Assembly: GCA_019748055.1 (NCBI GenBank)
Contig: JAIEQC010000007.1
Span: 1 to 59,904 of the forward strand
Direction: 5' to 3'
Length of the DNA: 59,904 bases
DNA from: Caulobacteraceae bacterium
GTDB taxonomy: Bacteria; Pseudomonadota; Alphaproteobacteria; Caulobacterales; Caulobacteraceae
The notes beneath the pieces are model-generated. The model had not been told where the DNA came from. It searched no databases and worked only from the letters and a program-made list of their open reading frames with translations. The position numbers were made by a program, and so were the translations under genes. Positions 35,098 to 46,296 of the stretch are shown in pieces. Within the stretch, counting starts at the first letter, position 1. The number at the start of each line of letters is the position of its first letter.

Positions 35098-38000
35098 ATG
35101 GCCGCCCAAGCCGAAGCCGCCCCGACGTCCGCCCATCGGATGGAGGCGCTGGCGGGCGACTTCACCCAAGCCGGGGGCGGCGCGGTCGGGCCGATGGAGC
35201 GGGAGTTCCTTCGTCAGGCCTTGGACGACTGGTCGGCGGACGAGACGCCGGAAATCGCGCTGGCTGACCTGGGCGCGGTGCTGGCCGGGGTGTGGACCGC
35301 GACGGCCGAGCGCCGGCAGGGCGAAGCCCCGCGCGTGGAGATCGGTCCGATGCCGGGGGCCGACGGACGCCCCGGCGGCTTCGACCTGATCCACATCATC
35401 CAGGACGACGGCCCCTTCCTGGTCGACAGCGTGATGGGTGAACTGGCCGACGCCGGGGTTTCCGTGCGCGCGATGTTTCACCCGGTGGTCCCGGCGGCGC
35501 GCGACGCGGCGGGTGCGCGGATCGAGGGCGCGACGCGGGAATCGCTCATCGTCGTCGTGGTCGATCCGCTTCCGAACGAGCGGCGTGAGGCCCTGAGGCA
35601 GGGTCTCACCGCGACGCTCGAGGACGTGGGACTGGCCGTGGGCGACCATGGCGCCATGAACGCCGCCATGAGCCGCGCCATCGATCATCTGCGCGCCGCG
35701 CCGAAAGGCGTCGATCCGGAACTGGCGGCGGAATCCATCGCCTTTCTGGAGTGGCTGAACGCCGACCACTTCGTCTTCCTGGGAGCGCGCGACTACGACT
35801 ATCCGCGCGACGCCGCCGGCGCCTATCAGGCCGAGGCGCCCCTGTCGCAGTCCCGCGAGGGGCTGGGCGTGCTGCGCGACCCCGAGCGGACCGTGCTGCG
35901 CCGGACGAACGAACCGGCGGTGCTGACCGGGGCCATGAAGCGCCAGATCGACCTGTCCGATCCGGTCACCGTGGCCAAGGCCAACGCCCGCTCGCGCGTC
36001 CACCGGCGCGCCTACATGGACTACGTCGGGGTCAAGCGTTTCGACGCCCAGGGCCGCCCGTCCGGCGAAACCCGTTTCGTCGGCCTGTTCACCGCCGAAG
36101 CCTACGACCGGCAGACTTCCGAGGTGCCGCTGATCCGGCGCAAGGTCATGAACGCCCTGAACCGCGCCGCCAAGGTCGAGGGCAGCCACAGCCACAAGCG
36201 GTTGAAGAACATCCTCGAGACCTATCCGCGCGACGAGCTGTTCCAGATCCGCGAGGACGAGCTGCTGGAGATCGCGCTCGGCATCCTGCACCTGCAGGAT
36301 CGTCCCCGCATCCGCAGCTTCACGCGCAAGGACCCGTTCGACCGTTTCGTGTCGGTGCTGGTCTTCATCCCTCGAGACAGGTTCCATGCCTCGGTGCGCG
36401 AACGCATCGGCCGCATCCTGGCCGAAGCCTGGGGCGGGCGCCTGTCGGCCTGGTACCCGGAGCTGTCGGACAATCCGCTGGTCCGGATCCACTACATCAT
36501 CGGCGTGACGCCGGGCGATCATCCGACGCCGGACGCGGCCGATCTCGAGGCCCGCATCGCCGAGGCGGGACGGGGCTGGAAGGACAGGTTCGAGGCCGCC
36601 CTTCGCGCGGCTTCCGTCGACGACGTCGGAGTGGGTCCGCTCAGCGAACGCTGGGCAGACGCCTTCGGGGCCGGCTATCGCGACCGTTACGACGCGACGG
36701 AGGCGGTGCGCGACCTGCATGCCTTCGACCGGCTGAACGAGGACGGCGTCGTCGGGGCCGGTGAGCCCGTGGGCGTGCGCGCCTTCCGGAATCCGGGCGA
36801 CACCGCCCTTCAGTTCCGCTTCAAGCTGTATCGTCGCGGGGGCGCCGTGCCGCTGTCCGACGTCCTGCCGATCCTGGCGGACATGGGGCTCAAGACGCTG
36901 GAGGAGTGGGGCTACGCCGTGAAACCTCTGGGCGACGAGCCGGTCCACGTCCACGAGTTCCTTCTGGAGGATCCGCGCGGCGAGGCGCTGAGCTTCGACG
37001 CTGTGGCCGGTCCGTTCGAAGCGGCCGTCCAGGCCGTGTGGAACGGCCTGACCGAAAGCGACGGATTCAATCGTCTTGTTCTGGAACTGGGCGTGACGTG
37101 GCGCGAGGCGGCCCTGATCCGCGTTCTGGCACGCTACCGCCAGCAGAGCGGCCTCGATCCCAGCCAGGCCGTGCAGGAAGAGGCGCTGATCCTCTATCCT
37201 GACGCGGCGCGGACCCTGCTGGACCTGTTCCTCGCCAAATTCGACCCCGAGCGCGGGACCGGGGAGTCCCGCAGCCCGCAGGTGGATCGCCTCACCGCCC
37301 GTATGGGTGAGCTGCTTCAAGCCGTGAAGAGCCTGGATCACGATCGGGCCCTGCGACGCATGACGGGCCTGATCGGGGCGATCAAGCGGACCAACTTCTT
37401 CCAGACGGCGCCGGATGGAGGGTCGAAGCCGCACATCTCCATCAAGATCGCCTCGCGCGAGCTGGACGACCTTCCCCTGCCCAAGCCCCACCGCGAAATC
37501 TTCGTGTGGGCCCCGCACGTCGAGGGCGTGCACCTGAGGTTCGGCCCGGTGGCGCGCGGCGGGCTGCGCTGGTCGGACCGGCGCGATGACTTCCGCACCG
37601 AGGTTTTGGGCCTGGTCAAGGCGCAGCAGGTCAAGAACGCCGTCATCGTGCCGGTCGGGTCCAAGGGAGGCTTCTATCCCAAGAACCTGACCGCCATGGT
37701 TCGTGCCGGCGCCGACCGTGACGCGCAGCAGGCCGAGGCGATCCGCGCCTACAAGACCTTCCTGTCCGGCCTGCTGGACGTGACCGACAACATCGCCGCC
37801 GACGGGTCGGTGGTGCGGCCGGCGCACGTGGTCGCCTGGGAAGACGACGATCCCTATCTGGTCGTCGCCGCCGACAAGGGCACGGCGACCTTCTCCGACA
37901 TCGCCAACGGCGTGTCGGCGCAATACGGCTTCTGGCTGGGCGACGCTTTCGCCTCCGGCGGCTCGGTCGGCTATGACCACAAGGCCATGGGCATCACCGC

Positions 38001-40005
38001 CCGCGGCGCGTGGGAGGCGGTCAAGCGCCACTTCCGCGAGATGGGCAAGGACATCCAGACCGAGCCCTTCACGGCCGTCGGCGTCGGCGACATGTCGGGC
38101 GACGTCTTCGGCAACGGAATGCTGCTGTCCAGGGCGACGAAACTGGTCGCCGCCTTCGATCACAGGGACATCTTCCTGGATCCCGATCCCGACCCGGCGG
38201 AGAGCTGGGCCGAGCGGAACCGCATGTTCCAGCTGCCGCGCTCGTCCTGGCAGGACTACGACAGGTCGAAGATCTCGACGGGCGGCGGCGTCTTCTCGCG
38301 CGGCGACAAGTCGATCCCGCTCTCGCCCGAGGTCCGCGCCCTGCTGGGCGTCGAGGACGAGGCCATGGACCCGCCCTCGCTGATGAAGGCGATCCTGAAG
38401 GCGCCGGTCGAGCTGCTCTACCTCGGCGGCATCGGCACCTATGTTAAGGCCCCGCATGAAACCGACGCCCAGGCCGGCGACAAGGCGAACGACGCCTTGC
38501 GCATCGACGGCAACGAGCTGCGGGTCAAGGTCGTGGGCGAAGGCGCCAACCTGGGTCTGACCCAGGCGGGCCGCATCCATTTCGCCCTTTCGGGACGCGG
38601 AGCCGGCGGCGGCCGGATCAACACCGACGCCATCGACAACTCAGCCGGCGTGGACACGTCGGACCACGAGGTGAACATCAAGATCCTGACCGGGTCGGCC
38701 ATCATGTCGGGCGCATTGAAGCCCGACGACCGCGACGCCCTTCTGGCCTCCATGACCGACGAGGTCGGGCTGAAGGTCCTGAAGCACAACTACGACCAGA
38801 CCCTGGCCCTGACGCTGCAACAGGCCGAGGGTACGGACGCCCTGGACGCCCAGCAGGCCTTCATGCAGGCGTTGGGGGCCAAGGGCCGGCTCGACCGCAA
38901 GGTCGAGGGCCTCCCCGACGACCTGAAGCTTGCGGAGATGCGGGCCACCGGCTCGGCCCTGACACGGCCGGAACTGGCGGTGCTGACCGCCTATTCCAAG
39001 ATCGAGCTGTTCGATGAGATCGTCGCCTCCGAGGCGCCGGACGACCCCTTCTTCTTCGAGACGCTGGTGGGCTACTTCCCCGCCGCCCTGCATGGGTTCG
39101 AGGCGGAGATGAAGGGCCACCGGCTGCGGCGAGAGATCATCTCGACCGTCCTGGCCAACGACATCGTCAACGCCTGCGGCGCCACCTTCCCGCTGCGTCT
39201 GCGCCAGAGCGCCGAGACGGGCGCCGGCCCGATGGTCCTGGCCTTCGCCGCCGCCCGCCGCATCTTCCGCCTGGACGAGGCCTGGGCCGAGGTGTCGGCG
39301 CTGGACCTGAAGATCCCGGCCGAGGCGCAGACGGCGCTCTATCGCGAGATAGCCCTGGTCATGCGCCGCCAGACCTTCTGGCTGACGCGTCGCGCGGCGC
39401 TGGCCGGAAGCTCGGTCCAGGGGCTCATCGACGCCTACCAGCCCGTCGCCGACGCCCTTCGCCCGCACGGTGGCGAGGTTTTGTCGCGCTTCGAGCAGGA
39501 CAGGCTTCAGGCCCGCATCGACGCGTTCCGGGCCGTGGGCGCGCCTGACGATCTGGCCCGCTCGGTGGCTATGCTGCGGCCGACGGTGGCGACCGCGGAC
39601 GTCGGCGATCTGGCGCAAGAGGCGGACTGGGACGCGCCGTCGATGGCGCGCCTGTATCATCAGGTGGGCGCCGCCTTCGACTTCGACCGTCTGCGCGCAG
39701 CCGCCGGCGGCGTCCCGTCCCAGGATCGCTTCGATCGCATGGCGGTGCGCCGCCTGGTCCAGGACCTCAAGGCCGAGCAGCTGATGCTGACCCGGGCGGT
39801 GGCCAAGTCCTGCGACGCCTCGTGCGGAAAGGACGAACTGACCGCCGAGAAGGCCGTGGACGCCTGGATCGGGCCCCGCCTGTCGATCGTCGAGGGCGTG
39901 CGCGCCTCGGTCGACGAGATCGAGGCCTCGGGCGCCGGCTGGACCTTCGCCAAGCTGACCATCGCCAATGCGACGATCCGCGAGATCGCCGCAACGGCGG
40001 GCTGA
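35098..40005 (+). CDS. NAD-specific glutamate dehydrogenase, large (~180 kDa) type
   Basis: 1635 residues from ATG 35098, with GACAAGAGAA upstream. Catabolic GDH that releases ammonium and 2-oxoglutarate from glutamate. The N-terminal ~700 residues are the regulatory/ACT-like part (FLVDSVMGELADAGVSVRAMFHPV; RVHRRAYMDYVGVKRFD; GLFTAEAYDRQTSEVPLIRRKV). The catalytic domain follows with FVWAPHVEGVHLRFGPVARGGLRWSDR, PVGSKGGFYPK and FTAVGVGDMSGDVFGNGMLLS. The C-terminal ~400 residues are helical. Length and layout match the LGDH class of Caulobacter and Pseudomonas. Confidence 0.95.
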   Translation: MAAQAEAAPTSAHRMEALAGDFTQAGGGAVGPMEREFLRQALDDWSADETPEIALADLGAVLAGVWTATAERRQGEAPRVEIGPMPGADGRPGGFDLIHIIQDDGPFLVDSVMGELADAGVSVRAMFHPVVPAARDAAGARIEGATRESLIVVVVDPLPNERREALRQGLTATLEDVGLAVGDHGAMNAAMSRAIDHLRAAPKGVDPELAAESIAFLEWLNADHFVFLGARDYDYPRDAAGAYQAEAPLSQSREGLGVLRDPERTVLRRTNEPAVLTGAMKRQIDLSDPVTVAKANARSRVHRRAYMDYVGVKRFDAQGRPSGETRFVGLFTAEAYDRQTSEVPLIRRKVMNALNRAAKVEGSHSHKRLKNILETYPRDELFQIREDELLEIALGILHLQDRPRIRSFTRKDPFDRFVSVLVFIPRDRFHASVRERIGRILAEAWGGRLSAWYPELSDNPLVRIHYIIGVTPGDHPTPDAADLEARIAEAGRGWKDRFEAALRAASVDDVGVGPLSERWADAFGAGYRDRYDATEAVRDLHAFDRLNEDGVVGAGEPVGVRAFRNPGDTALQFRFKLYRRGGAVPLSDVLPILADMGLKTLEEWGYAVKPLGDEPVHVHEFLLEDPRGEALSFDAVAGPFEAAVQAVWNGLTESDGFNRLVLELGVTWREAALIRVLARYRQQSGLDPSQAVQEEALILYPDAARTLLDLFLAKFDPERGTGESRSPQVDRLTARMGELLQAVKSLDHDRALRRMTGLIGAIKRTNFFQTAPDGGSKPHISIKIASRELDDLPLPKPHREIFVWAPHVEGVHLRFGPVARGGLRWSDRRDDFRTEVLGLVKAQQVKNAVIVPVGSKGGFYPKNLTAMVRAGADRDAQQAEAIRAYKTFLSGLLDVTDNIAADGSVVRPAHVVAWEDDDPYLVVAADKGTATFSDIANGVSAQYGFWLGDAFASGGSVGYDHKAMGITARGAWEAVKRHFREMGKDIQTEPFTAVGVGDMSGDVFGNGMLLSRATKLVAAFDHRDIFLDPDPDPAESWAERNRMFQLPRSSWQDYDRSKISTGGGVFSRGDKSIPLSPEVRALLGVEDEAMDPPSLMKAILKAPVELLYLGGIGTYVKAPHETDAQAGDKANDALRIDGNELRVKVVGEGANLGLTQAGRIHFALSGRGAGGGRINTDAIDNSAGVDTSDHEVNIKILTGSAIMSGALKPDDRDALLASMTDEVGLKVLKHNYDQTLALTLQQAEGTDALDAQQAFMQALGAKGRLDRKVEGLPDDLKLAEMRATGSALTRPELAVLTAYSKIELFDEIVASEAPDDPFFFETLVGYFPAALHGFEAEMKGHRLRREIISTVLANDIVNACGATFPLRLRQSAETGAGPMVLAFAAARRIFRLDEAWAEVSALDLKIPAEAQTALYREIALVMRRQTFWLTRRAALAGSSVQGLIDAYQPVADALRPHGGEVLSRFEQDRLQARIDAFRAVGAPDDLARSVAMLRPTVATADVGDLAQEADWDAPSMARLYHQVGAAFDFDRLRAAAGGVPSQDRFDRMAVRRLVQDLKAEQLMLTRAVAKSCDASCGKDELTAEKAVDAWIGPRLSIVEGVRASVDEIEASGAGWTFAKLTIANATIREIAATAG

Positions 40006-40020
40006 GGCGGGGAGGGGGCC

Positions 40021-40479
40021 ATGCCGCGCAAGTTCCTGGTCGTCGCCGACGAAAGCCCGGAGTTCGACGCGGCGCTGCGGTATGCCTCACGGCGGGCCCG
40101 CTCGACCGGCGGGCGCGTGGCCCTGCTGCGGGTGATCCCGAGCGGGTCCGACGCCCATTGGAGCGGCGTGCGTGACGACATCCAGCGCGAGCTTCGCGAG
40201 GAGGCCGAGCGCCTGCTGAACCGACTTGGGCAGGAGGCGCAGGAGCGCTCCGGCGCGGCGCCGCAGTTCCTGATCGAGGAGGGTGAGCCGGTCGAGGCCC
40301 TCCGTCGCGCGGTGGAGCAGGATCCGGAGATCAAGATCCTCGTGCTGGCCTCCAGTGTGGGCGGACGCGGCCCGGGTCCGCTGGTGACGGCCGCGATCAA
40401 GGGTCTGGGCGGCCGCAAACTGCCCGTGACCATCGTCCCGGGCGAACTGAGCGACAAGGACGTCGAAGACCTGGCCTGA
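40021..40479 (+). CDS. Universal stress protein family (UspA)
   Basis: 152 residues from ATG 40021, 16 bases after GDH with GGGGAGGGGG before it. UspA fold: FLVVADESPEFDAALRYASRRA at the start, ILVLASSVGGRGPGPLV, and VTIVPGELS at the end. The GRGPGPLV loop resembles the ATP-binding G-x2-G-x9-G(S/T) motif but is not a clear match. Stress-related role by family only. Confidence 0.88.
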   Translation: MPRKFLVVADESPEFDAALRYASRRARSTGGRVALLRVIPSGSDAHWSGVRDDIQRELREEAERLLNRLGQEAQERSGAAPQFLIEEGEPVEALRRAVEQDPEIKILVLASSVGGRGPGPLVTAAIKGLGGRKLPVTIVPGELSDKDVEDLA

Positions 40480-40515
40480 CTTGCACGCTGGCCGGGGAGG
40501 GCGCATCTCGATCCC

Positions 40516-41079
40516 ATGTTCATCCAGACCGAACCGACCCCGAATCCCGACGCCCTCAAGTTCCTGCCCGGCCGGGTCGTGGCCGAAGGCGCCGGCATCG
40601 CCTTCGACGACGCAACGTCGGCCGCGGCCTCGCCCCTCGCCCATGCCCTGTTCGGCCTGCATGGCGTGAGCGGCGTCTTCTTCGGCCCCGACCATGTGGC
40701 CGTGACGCGTGCGCCCGACGGCCCTGACTGGATCCAGCTGCGACCGCACATCCTGACCACATTGATGGACCATTTCGTTTCAGGGGCGCCGCTGATGCGC
40801 GACGGCGAGACGGGGTCCGGGCATGCGGCGTCCGACGCCGACGACGAGATCGTGACTGAAATCAAGGCCTTGCTGGACTCGCGGGTGCGCCCGGCGGTCG
40901 CCCAGGACGGGGGCGACATCCTGTTCGACGCTTTCGACCGTGAAACGGGTGTGTTGACCCTGCGCATGCGCGGCGCCTGCGCCGGCTGCCCGTCCTCGAC
41001 CGCCACGCTGAAGGCCGGCGTCGAGCAGATGATGCGCCACTATGTGCCCGAGGTGACGTCCGTCGAAGCCGCCCTCTGA
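40516..41079 (+). CDS. NifU/Nfu-type iron-sulfur cluster carrier
   Basis: 187 residues from ATG 40516. The N-terminal Nfu_N domain begins MFIQTEPTPNPDALKFLPG and includes GVSGVFFGPDHVAVTR. The C-terminal NifU-like domain has RPAVAQDGGDI and the Cys pair CAGC at 155-158, which holds a [4Fe-4S] cluster in a homodimer. This two-domain form is the NfuA/mitochondrial NFU1 type. It delivers clusters to targets such as lipoate synthase in other systems. Confidence 0.92.
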   Translation: MFIQTEPTPNPDALKFLPGRVVAEGAGIAFDDATSAAASPLAHALFGLHGVSGVFFGPDHVAVTRAPDGPDWIQLRPHILTTLMDHFVSGAPLMRDGETGSGHAASDADDEIVTEIKALLDSRVRPAVAQDGGDILFDAFDRETGVLTLRMRGACAGCPSSTATLKAGVEQMMRHYVPEVTSVEAAL

Positions 41080-41122
41080 CGAAACGCTTCCGTTGCGTCG
41101 CGACGCGCGGCATGATCCGTTC

Positions 41123-41704
41123 ATGTCGGGATTTCGCGGAGACGACAGAGCGACCGAGGAGGCGCGGCGGCTGGGCGAGGCCCTTGCGCGCCTGCGCCGC
41201 GAGGCCGGGCTGAACCAGGCTGAGGCCGGAGCCCGGGCGGGCATGACCGGGCAAGGGTGGGGCCTTTATGAAGCCGGCAAGCGCCCCGGCCTGTTTCGTC
41301 CCGACGTCCAGCGTCGGTTGACGGCGGCGCTGGGCGCCGAGCCTCAAGCGCTCAGCCTTGTGGCCGCCAGCGAGGGCCTCGGCTCCGGGTCCGTAAGGTC
41401 TGAGCCGGCCTGGACGCCCCCCGCTGCGCCGTCACTGCCTCAAGTCGTGCTGACCGACGACGGTCTCGACCCCTGGGCCGGTGCGGGAACGGTGATCGAC
41501 TATGATCCGGGCCGCTTTCCCCGGCGGGGTCAGGGGTGCGTCGTTACGGCGACCGACGGGTCCGTGTCGGTCTGGCTGTTCGACGGCGCCGACGCCGACC
41601 GGCTTCATCTGCGTGGCGGTGCGGGCGGTCTGGACGCTTCGGTCCGGCTTGACCGCGCAGCCGTCTCTCAAGTCGCCGCCGTCGTGGCGAGGCGCGACGC
41701 ATGA
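41123..41704 (+). CDS. XRE-family transcriptional regulator with unknown C-domain
   Basis: 193 residues from ATG 41123; a TTG at 41093 in frame adds an unconserved leader. The helix-turn-helix is within residues ~15-65: GEALARLRREAGLNQAEAGARAGMTGQGWGLYEAGKR. The rest (from about residue 95) has a beta-rich domain with VIDYDPGRFPRRGQGCVVTATDGSVSVWLFDG, which resembles an LexA-like peptidase-fold shape but I see no Ser/Lys dyad. Targets unknown. The 70-bp gap to tsaB is short. Confidence 0.72.
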   Translation: MSGFRGDDRATEEARRLGEALARLRREAGLNQAEAGARAGMTGQGWGLYEAGKRPGLFRPDVQRRLTAALGAEPQALSLVAASEGLGSGSVRSEPAWTPPAAPSLPQVVLTDDGLDPWAGAGTVIDYDPGRFPRRGQGCVVTATDGSVSVWLFDGADADRLHLRGGAGGLDASVRLDRAAVSQVAAVVARRDA

Positions 41705-41774
41705 AACGGGATCATTTCCATGTTCGGAGACCTGTGAAGCATTTCTCCAGTCCCACGGCGCTCGAGGCCCGGAC

Positions 41775-42452
41775 ATGAGGCTTCTGGTCGTCGACACGGC
41801 ATTGGGTCTGTGCACCGCGGCGGCCGGGGACGGTGAGCGGACGTTCGTCCGTTCTGAACCCATGGCGCGCGGTCACCAGGAGGCGCTCGCCCCCCTGGCC
41901 CGGATCGTCATGGCCGAGGCGGGCCTGGATTTCGGCGATCTCGACGCCATCGGCGTCACCGTCGGCCCCGGCTCCTTCACCGGCCTGCGCGTCGGCCTGG
42001 CCTTCGCACAGGGACTGGGCGCGGCTCTTGATCGCCCGGTCGTCGGTCTGTCGACGCTGGACGCCCTGGCGGGCTCGGTCGCTCCGGACGGCCGCCCTGT
42101 CGCGGCCGTGGTCGACGCCCGCCGTGGCCAGGTCTATGGGCGCCTGTTCGACCCCGAGGGGCGGGCGCTGGACGACGCGGCGGCATGCCCGCTGACGGCC
42201 GTTGCGGCTCGGCTTGCCATGGGCCTCGAGCCGGGCCGCCTGGTCGGGACCGGCGCCGCGCTCGCGGCCGAGGCGGCTGCAGGATGGACGCCCGTTCCGC
42301 TGGACGGACCGTCGGCGGAGGCTCTCGTACGGCTGACCGCCGCGGCGGTGGGGCAGGGCCCCGTTTCGGCCCCACGGCCGCAGTATCTGCGCGCGCCGGA
42401 CGCGACGCCCCCGACCCGTCTGCCGGGCCAACCTCGCCCGGCCCGCGCATGA
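41775..42452 (+). CDS. tsaB: tRNA threonylcarbamoyladenosine biosynthesis protein TsaB
   Basis: 225 residues from ATG 41775. A non-catalytic partner of TsaD in t6A37 synthesis. The N-terminus (LLVVDTALGLCTAAAGDG) is an actin-like fold, with the GVTVGPGSFTGLRVGLAFAQGL block characteristic of TsaB. The usual neighbour rimI overlaps by ATGA. Confidence 0.93.
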   Translation: MRLLVVDTALGLCTAAAGDGERTFVRSEPMARGHQEALAPLARIVMAEAGLDFGDLDAIGVTVGPGSFTGLRVGLAFAQGLGAALDRPVVGLSTLDALAGSVAPDGRPVAAVVDARRGQVYGRLFDPEGRALDDAAACPLTAVAARLAMGLEPGRLVGTGAALAAEAAAGWTPVPLDGPSAEALVRLTAAAVGQGPVSAPRPQYLRAPDATPPTRLPGQPRPARA

Positions 42453-42874
42453 AGCCGGACTTCGAGGCCCTGGCCGCGATCCATGCCGAGGCCTTCGACG
42501 GGTCCTGGGACGCCGTCGCGCTCGAGGGCCTGGTCGACCGCCCCGGCGCCGTTCTGGAGGCCGAGGCCGACGGTTTCGCCCTGCTGCAGGTCGCCGGCGA
42601 CGAGGCGGAGGTGCTGACCCTCGCCATCCGACGCGACGCCCGTCGACGCGGCCTGGCCCGGAGGTTGGCGCTGGCCGCCGTCCGTCGCGCCGCCGATCGG
42701 GGGGCCCGTCGGATCTTCCTCGAGGTGGCGGAAGACAACGCTGCGGCGCGCGCACTCTACGCGGGCCTGGGCTTCGAGCCGGCGGGCCGCCGGCCGCGCT
42801 ACTACGCCCGCGCGGACGGAGACCCGGTGGACGCGCTGCTTCTCGTTCTCAACTTGCCCGCCCCGCTTCCCTAG
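42449..42874 (+). CDS. rimI: RimI-like GNAT acetyltransferase
   Basis: 141 residues from ATG 42449. GNAT fold: FEALAAIHAEAFDGSWD at the start, then LTLAIRRDARRRGLARRL, with the R-x-x-G-x-A acetyl-CoA motif, and the EVAEDNAAARALYAGLGFEPAGRRPRYY block. RimI acetylates the N-terminus of ribosomal protein S18. It is in the tsaB-rimI position found widely in bacteria; substrate is inferred from that. Confidence 0.88.
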   Translation: MKPDFEALAAIHAEAFDGSWDAVALEGLVDRPGAVLEAEADGFALLQVAGDEAEVLTLAIRRDARRRGLARRLALAAVRRAADRGARRIFLEVAEDNAAARALYAGLGFEPAGRRPRYYARADGDPVDALLLVLNLPAPLP

Positions 42875-42903
42875 CCGCACGGCGGGCCCTATTCTCGCGC
42901 GCC

Positions 42904-43371
42904 ATGGACCGGATCGAGAAACTCTGCGCCGAGCGCGGCATGCGCATGACCGACCAGCGGCGCGTGATCGCGCGCGTGCTGTCGAACGCCGAGGATCACC
43001 CGGACGTCGAGGAACTTTACCGCCGCGCCTCGGCCATCGATCCGCACATCTCGATCGCCACCGTCTATCGCACCGTCCGCCTGTTCGAAGAGGCGGGCGT
43101 GGTCGAGAAGCACGACTTCGGCGACGGCCGCAGCCGCTATGAAGAGGCCGGCGACGATCACCACGATCACCTGATCGACACCAGGACGGGTGAGGTCATC
43201 GAGTTCTTCGACGCCGAGATCGAGCGGCTGAAGACCGAGATCGCCAAACGCCTGGGCTTCGAACTGGTCGGGCACAAGCTGGAACTTTACGGCAAGCCGA
43301 TCCCCGGCGCCTCGCCGGAGGCGCGCGAAGGCCTGATCTACACCAGACAGGCGCGTCGGGCCGACGCCTGA
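42904..43371 (+). CDS. fur: Ferric uptake regulator Fur
   Basis: 155 residues from ATG 42904. Winged-helix DNA-binding domain: [55 protein letters not shown] (broken across residues ~13-67). The metal-binding part has the His-rich [10 protein letters not shown] and [31 protein letters not shown]. The C-terminal Cys-x2-Cys zinc site of many Fur proteins is absent, as in Caulobacter Fur. Follows rimI by 29 bases. Confidence 0.93.
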   Translation: MDRIEKLCAERGMRMTDQRRVIARVLSNAEDHPDVEELYRRASAIDPHISIATVYRTVRLFEEAGVVEKHDFGDGRSRYEEAGDDHHDHLIDTRTGEVIEFFDAEIERLKTEIAKRLGFELVGHKLELYGKPIPGASPEAREGLIYTRQARRADA

Positions 43372-43415
43372 CCCCTCGCCTTGCCGTCGCCACGCGGGGC
43401 GATCATAAGCCCCAC

Positions 43416-44843
<1,428 letters not shown>

Positions 44844-44845
44844 CC

Positions 44846-45838
44846 TTGGCCCGAGACACCGAATTCCTCGCGCTGGGCGACGACGCCCTGCGCGCCGTCG
44901 TGGGCCCGGGCAGCCGGCACCTCGCGTTGATCGAGACCGCCTTCAAGGTGCTGGTCGAAGCGCCCGGGGGCGGCGTGACGGTCAACGGCTCGCCGCGCGA
45001 TCGGGCGCAGGCGAAGCGCGTCATCCAGACCCTGGCCGACCGCGCAGAGACGGGGGCGGAGATCACCGAGGCGGACGTGCGCACCGCCCTGGGCGCCGCC
45101 GTCAGCGCGCCCCGGCCCGAGGGCGGCCGCAAGTCGGACGTCGCCGCGGCCGCGGCCGTGTCTCTGCCCGTCGGGCGGCGCGGGGCGATCGCGCCCAAGA
45201 CGGCGGCCCAGGCCGAATACATGTCGATGCTGGGCCGCTGCGAGGTGACTTTCGGCGTCGGGCCGGCCGGCACGGGCAAGACCTTCCTCGCCGCCGCCTA
45301 CGGCGCCTCGCTGCTGCGCCGGGGCGAGGTGGACCGGCTGGTGGTCACGCGCCCGGCGGTCGAGGCGGGCGAGAAGCTGGGTTTCCTGCCCGGCGACCTG
45401 AACGAGAAGGTCGATCCCTATCTGGCGCCGATCTGGGAGGCGCTGAACGACATCCTGGGCGCCGACGACGTGCGCCGTCGTCGCGACAAGGGCGAGATCG
45501 AGGCCGCGCCCATCGCCTTCATGCGCGGCCGGACGCTCAGCCACGCCTTCGTCATCGCCGACGAGGCCCAGAATCTGACCCGGCTGCAGATGAAGATGGT
45601 CCTGACCCGTCTGGGGGAGGGCGCGCGCATGGTGGTGACCGGCGACCCCAGCCAGATCGATCTGGTGAACACGCGGGATTCCGGCCTGGCCCACGCCCTG
45701 CGCATCCTGGAGGGCGTGCAGGGCATCGGGGTTCAGAGGTTCCAGGCCCAGGACGTGGTGCGCCACGCCATGGTCGAGCGCATCGTGCGCGCCTACGACG
45801 CCGACGCCGCGCGGGGCCGGGGCGAGGACGCCCAGTGA
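44846..45838 (+). CDS. PhoH-like ATPase (YbeZ)
   Basis: 330 residues from TTG 44846, with GGGAG about 11 bases upstream; there is no ATG near. Walker A GPAGTGKTFLA (~residue 142), then RPAVEAGEKLGFLPGDLNEKVDPYLAPIWEAL and Walker B IADEAQNLTRLQMKM. The family binds ATP and in E. coli pairs with YbeY in rRNA processing. Tightly linked with miaB and ybeY, overlapping the latter by GTGA. Confidence 0.9.
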   Translation: MARDTEFLALGDDALRAVVGPGSRHLALIETAFKVLVEAPGGGVTVNGSPRDRAQAKRVIQTLADRAETGAEITEADVRTALGAAVSAPRPEGGRKSDVAAAAAVSLPVGRRGAIAPKTAAQAEYMSMLGRCEVTFGVGPAGTGKTFLAAAYGASLLRRGEVDRLVVTRPAVEAGEKLGFLPGDLNEKVDPYLAPIWEALNDILGADDVRRRRDKGEIEAAPIAFMRGRTLSHAFVIADEAQNLTRLQMKMVLTRLGEGARMVVTGDPSQIDLVNTRDSGLAHALRILEGVQGIGVQRFQAQDVVRHAMVERIVRAYDADAARGRGEDAQ

Positions 45839-46296
45839 GCGACGGCCGCATCGACGTCGAGGTCGAGGCCGGGGACTGGCGCGACGTCGGCGACGTCGAA
45901 GCGCTGGTCGTCCGGGCGGCGACGGCGGCTCTCGGATCCGAAGTGGGGGCCCTGACCGTGCTGCTGACCGACGATGCGGCGCAAGCCGAGCTGAACGCGC
46001 GCTTCCGGGGGCGCGAGGGTTCGACCAACGTCCTCAGCTTCCCCGCGCCGGACAGCGCGCGACCGCATCTGGGCGACCTGTCGCTGGCGTGGGAGACCTG
46101 CCGGGCCGAGGCGGAGTCGCAGGGCAAGCCGATCGGCGATCATCTGGGCCACCTGATCGTGCACGGCGTCCTGCACCTGCTGGGCCGCGATCACATGGAC
46201 GACGCCGAGGCCGAGGCCATGGAGGCCGAGGAGCGCACGATCCTTGCAGGGCTGGGGATTCCCGACCCCTATCGTGCCGAGACGAGCCACACGTGA
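45835..46296 (+). CDS. ybeY: Endoribonuclease YbeY
   Basis: 153 residues from GTG 45835. A metal-dependent RNase that matures 16S rRNA 3' ends. The zinc motif is H-x3-H-x5-H: HGVLHLLGRDH. An earlier RGREGSTNVLSFP block contains the conserved Arg that may bind RNA. Overlaps phoH before it and lnt after it (GTGA). Confidence 0.94.
   Translation: MSDGRIDVEVEAGDWRDVGDVEALVVRAATAALGSEVGALTVLLTDDAAQAELNARFRGREGSTNVLSFPAPDSARPHLGDLSLAWETCRAEAESQGKPIGDHLGHLIVHGVLHLLGRDHMDDAEAEAMEAEERTILAGLGIPDPYRAETSHT

Noticed and set aside
35044..38580. An ~1178-codon open frame opposite the glutamate dehydrogenase
   Set aside because: Composition typical of a shadow frame, no recognisable domain, and it covers a strong gene.
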